Shown here piece after piece: positions 1 through 8,338 of a stretch of 64,000 nucleotides of DNA. The notes under the pieces are model-generated. The model was not told the origin of the DNA, did not search any database, and was given only the letters and a program-made list of their open reading frames with translations. Made by a program: the position numbers and the translations under genes. The DNA lies in assembly GCA_964640725.1 (NCBI GenBank), contig CAZXIJ010000020.1, forward strand, positions 1-64,000. Reading direction: 5' to 3'. The stretch's first letter is position 1. Each line of letters starts with the position of its first letter. The DNA comes from CALHVX01 sp964640725 (GTDB taxonomy: Bacteria; Pseudomonadota; Gammaproteobacteria; Pseudomonadales; Azotimanducaceae).

Positions 1-771
1 CCCCGGCTGCACCTGGTGGGCTGTCATCGAAGCGGCACCACGCTCATCATGGAACTGCTCTGGCACTGCTTCGCCTTTGGCGGCCGAGTGCCGCACGAAG
101 CGAGCCTGTTTGAGCCGATTCCCGAGGGCGACGGTTTCTTCCTTACCAAAAAGCCGCCAGATACGCTGTGGATGGAGTCGGTGTTTCCACAGGACCGCAA
201 CCTGTACGTGGTCGCCATGATGCGCGACCCGCGCGCGGTGATCAGCAGTACCCACGTCGCCAAGCCCGGCCGCTATTTTCGCAGCTACCATGTTTGGGAA
301 GACTATGAGCAGGTCATCGCCAGGTTAGAGGCGCACCCGCGCTTTCTGTGTCTGCGCTACGAAAGCTTGCTCGCCGACCCGGCCGCAGCCCAGGCACGCA
401 TTGCCGAACGCTTCCCGTTTCTGGCCAAGACTGCTGACTTTGGTGCTTACCCGGACGGTTTCGACATCGACCCCGGAGCCGTGGAGTCCCTGAACGGCAC
501 CCGTCCGTTCGATACCTCCCGGGTTCAGAGCTGGCGCGAGCACCTGCCTCGAGTCAAGGCCCAGCTCGCCCAGCATCCAGGCATGACGCAGGCGCTGGTG
601 CGCCAGGGCTACGAGCCCGACGATCAGTGGGCGCGCATGCTGGACAGCGTTGAGCCTGCCTACCAGACGTTCAAAAATCAGCGCCCCGGGGCACTCCGGC
701 GCCTGGAGCGCTGGCTGCGTTTCCGGCGCCGGATCGACCGCTATCGCGCGGCCCGCGGGCTACGTCGCTAA
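1..771 (+). CDS. sulfotransferase family protein, 5' end missing
   Basis: This is the C-terminal part of a PAPS-dependent sulfotransferase; the reading frame is open from base 1, so the true start lies outside the window. The first residues contain the 5'-phosphosulfate-binding loop, GCHRSGTTL (bases 19-45), and about 55 residues later MMRDPRAVISS matches the 3'-phosphate-binding motif (R, D, P and S). The family moves a sulfuryl group from PAPS to an acceptor; the acceptor cannot be read from the sequence. The tail is rich in arginine. It is followed after 85 bp by an unrelated OmpA-like gene on the same strand. The family call is firm; the substrate is unknown. Confidence 0.85.
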   Translation, partial: PRLHLVGCHRSGTTLIMELLWHCFAFGGRVPHEASLFEPIPEGDGFFLTKKPPDTLWMESVFPQDRNLYVVAMMRDPRAVISSTHVAKPGRYFRSYHVWEDYEQVIARLEAHPRFLCLRYESLLADPAAAQARIAERFPFLAKTADFGAYPDGFDIDPGAVESLNGTRPFDTSRVQSWREHLPRVKAQLAQHPGMTQALVRQGYEPDDQWARMLDSVEPAYQTFKNQRPGALRRLERWLRFRRRIDRYRAARGLRR

Positions 772-856
772 GGAAGCGCGAACTGCCGCACATCAGCCCA
801 GCGGGGCAATCGCCACAATAGCGGCGTCTAGTAAATTTCGACATCGCTACCCAGAC

Positions 857-1525
857 ATGGATGTTCGCTTCTCTCCCTTCGAGATCTTCACCGGCACCGG
901 CGCGCTGTTCCTGTGTCTCTTTTTTGTGGCGGTGTTCTCCGAGGCCGGCGCCATCGAACATGAGCTCGGCGCTGCCGTATCTGGTGAGATCAATGAGCTG
1001 GATCTGTTTTGGGCGAGCGTCGAGCCGCAGGGACAACGGATTCTGCTGACCGGTGCTGCCCCCGACTACCAGGCCAAGGTGGCCGCCGGAGAGCGCGCGG
1101 CCGCGATCGCCGGTGTGTCGGTGGTCCGCAACGAAATTTCCGTGATCGGCGAAGCGGGCACCTGCCAGCAGGAGTTCGATCAGTACTTGCAGGATGAGCG
1201 CGTGACCTTCAAGAGCGGTCGATCCGACTTGAGTGACGGCAGTCTGGGCTTGCTCGGTATGTTGGCCAGCGTGATTCGCAATTGCGATGTGCACGTCGAA
1301 GTGGCTGCGCACACCGATGCTGAGGGCGACAGCGCCATTAATCTGAAGCTCAGTCAGCGGCGAGCTGAGGCAGTGCGCAAATATCTGGTCGGTAGCGGCG
1401 TGCCCGTTGGCTACGTTCAGGCTCGCGGCTACGGCGAGACACAACCCATTGCCGACAACAATTCCGCAGACGGGCGTGCCGCGAACCGGCGGGTCGAATT
1501 CCGGGTCATAGGAAACGCCTCATGA
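857..1525 (+). CDS. OmpA-like peptidoglycan-binding membrane protein
   Basis: A 222-residue protein. An N-terminal hydrophobic segment (residues about 12-30) suggests a membrane anchor or uncleaved signal. Residues about 45-95 resemble a BON-like fold (QRILLTGAAPDY, ending in VVRNEISVIGE). Residues about 105-220 form an OmpA C-terminal domain: VTFKSGRSDLSDGS, HVEVAAHTDAEGD, LSQRRAEAVRKYL and NRRVEFRV are the usual peptidoglycan-binding landmarks. The ATG at 857 is chosen because it opens directly into the hydrophobic segment; the frame stays open further upstream, but that part has no membrane or domain character. The stop overlaps the next gene by 4 bp (ATGA), which suggests translational coupling to the coiled-coil membrane protein. 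A role tethering an envelope complex to peptidoglycan is inferred. Confidence 0.82.
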   Translation: MDVRFSPFEIFTGTGALFLCLFFVAVFSEAGAIEHELGAAVSGEINELDLFWASVEPQGQRILLTGAAPDYQAKVAAGERAAAIAGVSVVRNEISVIGEAGTCQQEFDQYLQDERVTFKSGRSDLSDGSLGLLGMLASVIRNCDVHVEVAAHTDAEGDSAINLKLSQRRAEAVRKYLVGSGVPVGYVQARGYGETQPIADNNSADGRAANRRVEFRVIGNAS

Positions 1526-2232
1526 TGTTCCTCATTCTCAAAATCTTCGTCTACCTGGTGGTGGCTCTGGGCATGGGCGGCGCTGCCGGTTTCCTGCTGC
1601 GTCATGTCAAGGCTCAGAAAGAAGCCGAAGAAACGACCCGGCAGCTGCAGGACGCCAAGAGCAAAGTGCCGCAGCTGGAGTCGCTGCTGCGCGCCCGGGA
1701 CGAGCGCATTCGCCAGCTCAGCAAGAACAACAGCGAGCAGTCCGAGGCGGCGAAAGGCTCTCGCGTGCAGGACGAGCAGCACGCGCGGGCGCTGCGCGAG
1801 AAGGATATGGAGCTGCAGCGCCTGCGGTCCCGGCTGCAAAACCTGGAGCAAAGCAAGAGCGACGGCCTGATCGACGGCGAGTTGCTGGCTGCGGGTCCCG
1901 TTGCTGCGGCAGCTACGCAGCCCGATCCGACCTCAGAGACCGACGACGTGCTGATCTCTGAGCTGCATCTGGAAGTGGAGCGCCTGAAGGAAGAGCTTTC
2001 TGCAGCGGCCATTCGTCTCGAAGTCGCCCAGGACGATGGGACGCTGGAGCAGGAGCTCGAGGAGTTGCGGGTGCGCCTGCGACAGAAAGCCGAGGATTAC
2101 GAGCGGCTGCAGCAGCAGCTAGATCACGAGCAGCGCAAAGTCTCCGAGCTTGAGCGGGAGCGAGAGCTGCAGAACAAGTCTCTTAAAGTCCTGCACCAGC
2201 AGCTCGAAATGGCGCGCGGCGCCCAGAGCTGA
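1522..2232 (+). CDS. membrane-anchored coiled-coil protein, function unknown
   Basis: A 236-residue protein with one N-terminal transmembrane helix (residues about 3-26) followed by almost continuous coiled coil rich in Glu, Gln, Arg and Leu. A short Ala/Pro linker near residues 120-140 splits the coil into two parts. No catalytic motif is visible. The ATG overlaps the stop of the OmpA-like gene, so the two are very probably one operon; the pair looks like a peptidoglycan-bound partner plus an inner-membrane coiled-coil rod. The architecture recalls the much larger coiled-coil protein at 57850-60594, but this one lacks the C-terminal helix-hairpin-helix. I do not recognise a named family. Confidence 0.75.
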   Translation: MMFLILKIFVYLVVALGMGGAAGFLLRHVKAQKEAEETTRQLQDAKSKVPQLESLLRARDERIRQLSKNNSEQSEAAKGSRVQDEQHARALREKDMELQRLRSRLQNLEQSKSDGLIDGELLAAGPVAAAATQPDPTSETDDVLISELHLEVERLKEELSAAAIRLEVAQDDGTLEQELEELRVRLRQKAEDYERLQQQLDHEQRKVSELERERELQNKSLKVLHQQLEMARGAQS

Positions 2233-2271
2233 TCGCGGCTGCCGTCCAGGACGTTGTCTTTAGGCAAAGTC

Positions 2272-3576
2272 TCACCGGGCGGCATCCTTGGCCGTCACCG
2301 AATCCTTGGCTGCCTCTGAACCGGACGGCTCGTAGGCCAACGGATCGCTCAGAGCGTCGCCACCCAGCCCGCGGATCGCCCGCTGCCGCCAGCCGACGGC
2401 GCCCAGGATCGCAAGGAAGACGAGGTTGGCAATGATGACGGCGGCCGGCGCGGACAGCAGCTCGGTCAGGGCGCCCAGGATCACGCCCCCCAGGGGCACC
2501 ATGGAAAAGCCCATGCTGTAGATACCCATCACCCGGCCTCGCAGCGAGTCCGGAACCAGCAGCTGCAGCACAGACATGGTCAGAACCATAAAGGCCGACG
2601 CGCACAGCGACGCCAGCAGCACCAGCAGCAGCGCCGGATAGAACCAGCCGACGGCGCTGGCTGCGGCAAAGGCGCACAACAGCACGGCTGCAGCGCTGGC
2701 GCAGAGCAGCAACAGGGTGCCCAGGTTGTGGCGGCGCTCGGCCCCGCTCATCAGCAGCGTGCCGATCACAGACCCTACGCCGCCGGCAGACAGCAGGGTG
2801 CCGTACCCGGCCTCGCTGCGGCCCATCAGGTCGGCGAACACCGGCAGCACCTGCATGTAGGCATTGCTAAGCAGCATGCCGGCAAAGGTCAGCGTGACCA
2901 GCGACAGGAACAGCGGCGTGCGGCGAATGAACCGGAAGGCTTCGGCAATCTGCGTGGCGGCGGGCGCCGTGCTCCGGGGCTCTGGCCGGACCCTGATGCC
3001 GGCCAGCACGACGAACATCACCAGAAAACCGAGGGCGCCAAGCAGAAAGATCACCCAGGTGTCGGTCAGGGCCACCAGCAGGCCGCCGAGGGCGGGCATG
3101 GTCATGCGGGTGCTTTGCCAGATGACGGCGTTGAGAGCGACCGCGCTCAGGTAAGCAGGCCGTTCCACCAGCAGGGGAAAGATCGCGCTGCGGGTGGGCC
3201 AGTCGATGCCGGTAATCGTCGAGATCACCGCGGCGATGGCCAGCACCTGCCACAGCGTGACGGTGCCTGAGTAGTCGAGCACAGCCAGCAGAGCGAGCGC
3301 GACGGCCGTGGCGAAGCTCGTCACCTGCAGGATGATGCGCTTGTCGAAGCGGTCGGCGATGACGCCGCCGTACAGGGTCATGAGCAGGCTCGGAAGCGCG
3401 GCGGCCACGCCCAGCCAGCCGAGCGCCATGGCGGAGCCCGTCAGCTCGAACACCAGCCACCCCTGTCCCATGGTGATGAGCTGCGTGGCGCCCACCGATG
3501 CGAAGGAGCCAAACCAGTAGCGACGATAGCTTGGGGCACCCAGGGCCGGATATCGATTGAGTATGGATTGCCGCAA
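2272..3576 (-). CDS. MFS transporter, EntS-like exporter family
   Basis: A 434-residue polytopic protein of about 12 transmembrane helices. The N-terminus (YRRYWFGSFASVGATQL) and the loop between helices 2 and 3 (GGVIADRFDKRIIL, the MFS motif A) fit the transmembrane-secretion-effector/EntS branch of the major facilitator superfamily, which exports siderophores or drugs. Around the middle, LRGRVMGIYSMGFSMVPLG is the matching C-half motif. The start is TTG at 3576, where the protein similarity begins; no better start is visible and no strong ribosome-binding site precedes it. It is divergent from the phosphodiesterase gene. The substrate cannot be told from sequence. Confidence 0.85.
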   Translation of the reverse strand: MRQSILNRYPALGAPSYRRYWFGSFASVGATQLITMGQGWLVFELTGSAMALGWLGVAAALPSLLMTLYGGVIADRFDKRIILQVTSFATAVALALLAVLDYSGTVTLWQVLAIAAVISTITGIDWPTRSAIFPLLVERPAYLSAVALNAVIWQSTRMTMPALGGLLVALTDTWVIFLLGALGFLVMFVVLAGIRVRPEPRSTAPAATQIAEAFRFIRRTPLFLSLVTLTFAGMLLSNAYMQVLPVFADLMGRSEAGYGTLLSAGGVGSVIGTLLMSGAERRHNLGTLLLLCASAAAVLLCAFAAASAVGWFYPALLLVLLASLCASAFMVLTMSVLQLLVPDSLRGRVMGIYSMGFSMVPLGGVILGALTELLSAPAAVIIANLVFLAILGAVGWRQRAIRGLGGDALSDPLAYEPSGSEAAKDSVTAKDAAR

Positions 3577-3699
3577 CTTCTAGAATGCTCTCGCCCTGGG
3601 TCGCGCCGGCAGCATGCCTCCCATGGCGGGTGCGCTGAACGCAGTCTGCCTGCTCGCTCCCCGGGACAACAGCCGAAACAGCCAGCGAGTGTCTCCCGC

Positions 3700-4986
3700 A
3701 TGACAGTCCCGATCCGAATTCACCGATCCTCGGGGCAACCCGGTGTCCGCCGCGCGGTGCTCGTCGCGCTCGCCACAGTCGCTGCGCTGCTCCCGATGGC
3801 CGCGCTTGGCAAGCCGACGGTCATTCTGTTGTCCTGGGACGGCTTTCGCCACGACTATCCGGACCGCAAGGGCTTGCCCGCCGTAACGCGCATGGCGCAA
3901 AACGGTGCCCGGGCAGCCCGGCTGGAAACAGTGCGCCCCTCTGACACCTTCCCGAGCCATGTCTCCCTGGCCACCGGCACCTACCCGGACCGGCACGGCA
4001 TCGTCGGCAACCAGTTTATCGATCGGGAAGCCGGTCGCTATCGAATGAGCAGCGACACCCGCTGGCTGCAGGCGGAGCCGCTGTGGATCGCGGCCGAGCG
4101 GCAGGGCGTGCCGGCAGCGACCTACTTCTGGGTCGGGTCGGAGCAGGACTGGCGCGGCCAGGGCACCCGTTATCGCGTCGCGCCGTTCGATGGCAGCCGT
4201 TCCGAGTCCTCCAAAGTCGCTCAAATCCTGGCCTGGCTGGCCCTGCCGGAAGCCGAGCGCCCGCAGCTGATCATGTGCTACTGGCGGGGCGCTGACCGGG
4301 TCGGTCACCGCTACGGGCCTGACAGCAGTCGCGTCGATGCCCAGCTGCGCGAGCAGGATGCCGCGCTCGGCGAGCTGCTGGCCGGGCTCGATGCGCTGGA
4401 TCGCTGGGACGACACCACGCTTATGATCGTCAGTGATCACGGCATGACCCCCGTGGGTGACTTTCTGCCCGTTGCTGCAGCGCTCCGGGCCGCCGATATC
4501 AAGGCCCGGGTGGTGGGCTACACCCTGGCGCACGTTTTTCTGGAAGATCCGGAGCAACGGGCGCCAGCCCAGGCCGCGCTCGAGGCCGTGCACGAAGCGG
4601 TCACGGTGCACGACGGGCGCGCCCTGCCCCCGGCCTGGCGCCTCGCGCACCCGACCCGCACCGGGGACCTGGTGGTCACCGTGCCGCCGCCCTACGTGCT
4701 CAGCGAGCCTGCCGGCTTCGAGGGCTTCATGACCCGCCTGCTGCGCTTCTTTGGCTGGGACTACGGCGGCCACGGCTTTGATCCCGCGCTCCCAGATATG
4801 GGCGCTGCCTTCCTGGCATTAGGACGGGGCGTTGCGCCCGGCTATCGCCTCGAGCGGTTGCATGTCACCGACGTGGCGCCGACGGTCGCGCGGCTGCTGG
4901 GGATCGATCCGCCGCTGTCGGCGGAGGGCGTGGCGATCGACCTGATGCCCGAAGCTCAGGCGTTGTCGGCCCCGACGCGGCGGTAA
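3700..4986 (+). CDS. exported alkaline phosphodiesterase / nucleotide pyrophosphatase (ENPP family)
   Basis: A 428-residue protein with an N-terminal signal sequence (residues about 20-40, VLVALATVAALLPMAALG). It carries the metal-binding and catalytic landmarks of the type I phosphodiesterase/nucleotide pyrophosphatase family: SWDGFRHDY near residue 45, the threonine nucleophile in SDTFPSHVSLATGTYPDRHG, IVSDHGMTPVGDF, and a late GGHGFDP. The family hydrolyses phosphodiester or pyrophosphate bonds with two zinc ions. ATG 3700 is preferred over a start further upstream because it places the signal peptide near the N-terminus. The 3' end overlaps the convergent DUF6134 gene by 31 bp. The natural substrate is unknown. 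Confidence 0.88.
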   Translation: MTVPIRIHRSSGQPGVRRAVLVALATVAALLPMAALGKPTVILLSWDGFRHDYPDRKGLPAVTRMAQNGARAARLETVRPSDTFPSHVSLATGTYPDRHGIVGNQFIDREAGRYRMSSDTRWLQAEPLWIAAERQGVPAATYFWVGSEQDWRGQGTRYRVAPFDGSRSESSKVAQILAWLALPEAERPQLIMCYWRGADRVGHRYGPDSSRVDAQLREQDAALGELLAGLDALDRWDDTTLMIVSDHGMTPVGDFLPVAAALRAADIKARVVGYTLAHVFLEDPEQRAPAQAALEAVHEAVTVHDGRALPPAWRLAHPTRTGDLVVTVPPPYVLSEPAGFEGFMTRLLRFFGWDYGGHGFDPALPDMGAAFLALGRGVAPGYRLERLHVTDVAPTVARLLGIDPPLSAEGVAIDLMPEAQALSAPTRR

Positions 4987-5654
4987 ACCAGCGTGCCGCT
5001 GTCGCGTTTGGTTTCCAGGCGCAGCCAGCGGTCGTCGTCCCGGGCGTACCACAGTCGCAGCACGGCGCCCTCGCCGGTCGTCAGCCGGTAGCTCTGGGCG
5101 GCAACCCCGTCCACCGTATCCGGCCCGGTGGGCTCCAGGCTGACCGGCTCCATACGCCCTGTCTGGGCGTTCAGGAGCGCCGTGCGCTCCAGCTGGGGCC
5201 GATGCCAGTAGGCAAAGGTCGCCGGACAGCGCTCATCCAGCTGCTCCCGCTCGGCGGTCGGCTTGCGGCGCTGGATGTCCAGGCTGTCACCGGTGCGCTG
5301 GGCGCTGATCTCGAAGCGTTCGCCGTCGTCGTTGGTGGTGGCCTGCAGCCCGACCAGGCAACCGCCGCGCCATTCTTCCCGGGCATCGTGGTCGTAGCGA
5401 AACAAGGGCACGAACGCCAGCCGGTAGCGCAGCCGGGCCAGGCTGCGAACCTGCAGCGCGTCGTTCCCTGGGGTCAGCTCATAGGTGTGGGTGCCGAGCT
5501 TCTTGCCATCGAAACTGACTTCGAAGATCAGGGTCTCGGCTCTGGCGCCGGCGACCGGTCCGGTGCGTTCGATGCCGGCGATGCCTGCCGGCGTGGCCAG
5601 GCAGCCGAGCAGCGACCCCAGGGCGAAAAACTTTCGGGAGGCAAATGGTTTCAT
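4956..5654 (-). CDS. DUF6134 family exported protein
   Basis: A 232-residue protein with a signal peptide (residues about 1-40) and a beta-rich mature part starting ETLIFEVSFDGKKLGTHTY, which matches my memory of the DUF6134 family. Such proteins often occur near NTF2-like proteins, DUF2878, DUF1295 and photolyase genes in proteobacteria, as here; their function is not established. The ATG overlaps the stop of the NTF2-like lipoprotein gene by 4 bp (ATGA), so the two are translationally coupled. The 3' end overlaps the convergent phosphodiesterase gene by 31 bp. The family assignment is from recall, not from a search. Confidence 0.72.
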   Translation of the reverse strand: MKPFASRKFFALGSLLGCLATPAGIAGIERTGPVAGARAETLIFEVSFDGKKLGTHTYELTPGNDALQVRSLARLRYRLAFVPLFRYDHDAREEWRGGCLVGLQATTNDDGERFEISAQRTGDSLDIQRRKPTAEREQLDERCPATFAYWHRPQLERTALLNAQTGRMEPVSLEPTGPDTVDGVAAQSYRLTTGEGAVLRLWYARDDDRWLRLETKRDSGTLVYRRVGADNA

Positions 5655-6214
5655 GGCTGCACCTGACCGCGCACGGTGCGCAAGGCAGCGCCCAGAACGG
5701 GCACGTGCTGATAGAAGCCCTGGGCCGCATCCCAGAAGTCCTGATGGAGGATGACCTGGCCGGCCTCGTTAAAGCGCAGGTGCGTCATGCCGATGGTGTG
5801 GCTGCGCCGGGTAGCGATCACCGGCGCGAAGGTGCTGGTCATCTCCCACACCAGATAGGCGTTGCGATCGCTGATCTGCCGGGACAGAACGCGGACCGCC
5901 ACCGTCGTGTCGGCGTTGTGCAGGCGATCAAAATAGGCCTGCAGCGCATCGCGGCTGCTGATCAGGGCCAGGGTATCGCTGAAGTGCAGTTGCTCCGCAT
6001 AGACCCCCTTGAAATGGTCGGCCCAATCGTCGCTGCCCATGTGGGTAATAAAGCCGATAAAGGGCTCGAGGTGTTCCGGCCGCACGGCGACGCCAGCAGT
6101 GGTTTCGACGGCGGCGAGATAGCGGGCCGGATACTCGTTGCCCTCCTGGCTGCTGCATCCCGCGGCCAGGGCCGCGATGGCCAGCATCAGCACAGGGACG
6201 GCGCGGTACTTCAT
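5651..6214 (-). CDS. NTF2/SnoaL-like lipoprotein
   Basis: A 187-residue protein with a lipoprotein signal: hydrophobic stretch then AALAAGC, giving an acylated cysteine near residue 20. The mature part has the pattern of an NTF2-like/SnoaL fold: an N-terminal helix, WADHFKGVYAEQLHFSDTLALIS, AYFDRLHNADT, and a late strand pair including HQDFWDAAQGFYQHVP. The fold can bind small hydrophobic molecules or catalyse isomerisation; no activity can be assigned here. It is the first gene of a two-gene leftward operon with the DUF6134 protein. It is divergent from the DUF2878 gene across a 244-bp spacer, in which I found no convincing sigma-factor site. Confidence 0.78.
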   Translation of the reverse strand: MKYRAVPVLMLAIAALAAGCSSQEGNEYPARYLAAVETTAGVAVRPEHLEPFIGFITHMGSDDWADHFKGVYAEQLHFSDTLALISSRDALQAYFDRLHNADTTVAVRVLSRQISDRNAYLVWEMTSTFAPVIATRRSHTIGMTHLRFNEAGQVILHQDFWDAAQGFYQHVPVLGAALRTVRGQVQP

Positions 6215-6458
6215 GGCAGACTCCAGATAGAGCGTTGAAGCTAGTCAGCTTTTGATGAATCTGTTGTGATGCGCCGCAAGACCGTTAGCCTGGTCGGCAA
6301 AACTGTGCGGTGGGTCAGCCGCTGCACCGTTGGCGGGCCTGCCCCGGGCGCTCCCCCCTGCTGCTCTCCTCTGCTGGGTTGACGAGCCGTTCACCGGTGG
6401 CTGGTCACCTTGGCGTCCCGGGCCCGGTACTGCCCTCCATCGATTGCGAGCTATTGCA

Positions 6459-6983
6459 ATGAACCGAGCCACCATCATCAACGCGGTCCTGTTTCAACTG
6501 GTGTGGTTTGCCTGTGTGGTCGGTGGCGGCAGCTACGGCTGGTTTTGGCCCGGCGTCGTTGCGACCCTGGCGCTGATCGTTTCGGTGCGCAACGCGTCGA
6601 CGGTACGCCACGATGTTTTGCTGGCGATGGTTCTCACGCCCGCGGGGTGGATGCTGGACACCCTGTGGATCTATCTCGGGGTGCTCGACTTTCACGGCTT
6701 GCCTGTTGCGCCGTCCTGGATCGTGCTGCTCTGGCTGTCTCTGGCCCTGTCGATCAACCACAGCCTGGCGTTCTTTCGCGACCGGCCACTGGTGGGCGCT
6801 GTAGCGGTCATGCTCACGGCGCCGCTGTCCTACCTCGCCGGAGAACGCCTCGGCGCGGTGTTGGTGCCCGACGTCATGCGCCTGGGCTGGATCTCCCTGG
6901 CCTGGGGCGTGCTCTTTTACGGCGTGTTCCGCGTGGCCTGCAGCCAACTGCCCAGCTGGACCGAAGAGGCAGCGGCCTCGTGA
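6459..6983 (+). CDS. DUF2878 integral membrane protein
   Basis: A 174-residue protein of about five or six transmembrane helices, starting MNRATIINAVLFQLVWFACV and including SWIVLLWLSLALSINHSL, typical of DUF2878. In many proteobacteria this family sits in clusters with photolyase, DUF1295 and oxidoreductases linked to photo-oxidative stress or unusual fatty acids; the biochemical role is unknown. ATG 6459 is chosen because it begins the first membrane helix. The stop overlaps the GTG start of the histidine kinase by 4 bp (GTGA), so the kinase is probably co-translated. Confidence 0.78.
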   Translation: MNRATIINAVLFQLVWFACVVGGGSYGWFWPGVVATLALIVSVRNASTVRHDVLLAMVLTPAGWMLDTLWIYLGVLDFHGLPVAPSWIVLLWLSLALSINHSLAFFRDRPLVGAVAVMLTAPLSYLAGERLGAVLVPDVMRLGWISLAWGVLFYGVFRVACSQLPSWTEEAAAS

Positions 6984-8338
6984 GCAGCTTGCCGACGCGC
7001 ACGCCCGGTAAAGCTGACGAGCGATCGAGCGTTCGCTCCAGCCAGGCGATCAACAAGAAAATTCTGCGAGCCTTTGCGATCCAGCTGGTGCTGGTCAGCC
7101 TGGTGACAGTGCTCGGTATTTTTGTCACCAACTGGATCGTGCAGGATCTGCTGACGGAAGAGGCGCTCAAAGAAGAAGCGAACTACTTCTGGAACCTTTA
7201 CGCCCACGACCCGGCCGTGCCTTTGCCCAACACCCAGAACCTGACCGGCTACCTGCGTCCGGCAGAGGGCGCGGTGTCCCGGTCTGAAGAAGCGCCAGCG
7301 GTCCCTGAACCGCTTCGGGACCTCACCCCTGGCTACGGCCGGGTGGGCGATCTGGCCGGCGCGCCGCTGGTGTTCGTGTCAGACCGCGGCGGCGCTCGGC
7401 TGTATCTGGTCTTTGCGCTCAGCCAGGTTTCGGACCTGGCGTTTTACTACGGGCTGCTGCCGCTGGCGCTGATCATGCTGGTGATTTACGTGCTGGCCCT
7501 GGCGACCTACCGCACTTCCATCAGCGCGATCTCGCCGCTGGTGCGGCTGGCAGAACACCTGCAGAGCTACGACTACACGCAGCGCGGGTCGCTGGACCTG
7601 GAGCCGTTTCGGGAAGCCAACAACAGCGAGGTCAACAGCATGGTGGACGCGATCTCGCACTTTGCGGACCGCGTCGAACGTGACCTGGAGCGGGAGAAGG
7701 TGTTCGCCCGGGACGCTGGCCATGAGCTGCGGACGCCGCTGGCCGTATTCAAGGGTTCCCTCGATCTGCTGGAGCGCAACCAGGATCGGCCCAAACACGA
7801 TCTCGATGCGCTGCAGCGCATGCGCCGGACGGCAGACAACATGCAGACGCTGCTGCAGACCCTGCTGATCCTGGCTCGGGAAGAGTTGCCGGTTGTCTCG
7901 GAGGTCGCGGCAAGCCTCAATCAAGCCGTGTGCAAAGAAGCTGACCTGCTTTCGGATCTGGCCGCGCGACGCCGGGTCGCGCTCACCATCAGCGAAGGGA
8001 CGCAGGTGCAGGTTGACGCGCCCACGGAGATGCTCGAGATACTGATCAGCAACCTGGTGCGCAATGCGGTGAACTACTCACCAGGCGGGCGCGTCGAACT
8101 CGTGGTGGAACCGGACGCGCTGATTGTTCGCGACTCCGGCGTCGGCATGTCGGAAGAAGAGCAGCAGCAGCTGTACCAGGCGTTTTATCGCGGCGCCGGC
8201 GGCCGCAATCAGGCGAACGGCCACGGCCTGGGGCTGGCCATTGTCAAACGAATCGCGGATCGCTACGGCTGGGATCTTACGGTCGAGAGCGCGCTCGGCG
8301 AAGGCACTGAGTTTCGGGTCGCCTTCAGGACTTCTTGA
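6980..8338 (+). CDS. membrane sensor histidine kinase
   Basis: A 452-residue kinase starting at GTG 6980. Two transmembrane helices (about residues 30-52 and 155-175) enclose a sensor region of roughly 100 residues, followed by a HAMP-like linker. The H-box is DAGHELRTPLAVFKG with the phospho-accepting His at about 248. The N-box is LISNLVRNAVNYSPGG, the G1 box is VRDSGVGM, and the G2 box is GHGLGLAIVKRIADRYG. It would phosphorylate an OmpR-type regulator. The best candidate partner is the regulator at 9786-10466, on the other side of the photolyase gene and on the opposite strand. The 3' end overlaps the convergent photolyase gene by 14 bp. The signal sensed is unknown. Confidence 0.88.
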   Translation: MSSLPTRTPGKADERSSVRSSQAINKKILRAFAIQLVLVSLVTVLGIFVTNWIVQDLLTEEALKEEANYFWNLYAHDPAVPLPNTQNLTGYLRPAEGAVSRSEEAPAVPEPLRDLTPGYGRVGDLAGAPLVFVSDRGGARLYLVFALSQVSDLAFYYGLLPLALIMLVIYVLALATYRTSISAISPLVRLAEHLQSYDYTQRGSLDLEPFREANNSEVNSMVDAISHFADRVERDLEREKVFARDAGHELRTPLAVFKGSLDLLERNQDRPKHDLDALQRMRRTADNMQTLLQTLLILAREELPVVSEVAASLNQAVCKEADLLSDLAARRRVALTISEGTQVQVDAPTEMLEILISNLVRNAVNYSPGGRVELVVEPDALIVRDSGVGMSEEEQQQLYQAFYRGAGGRNQANGHGLGLAIVKRIADRYGWDLTVESALGEGTEFRVAFRTS

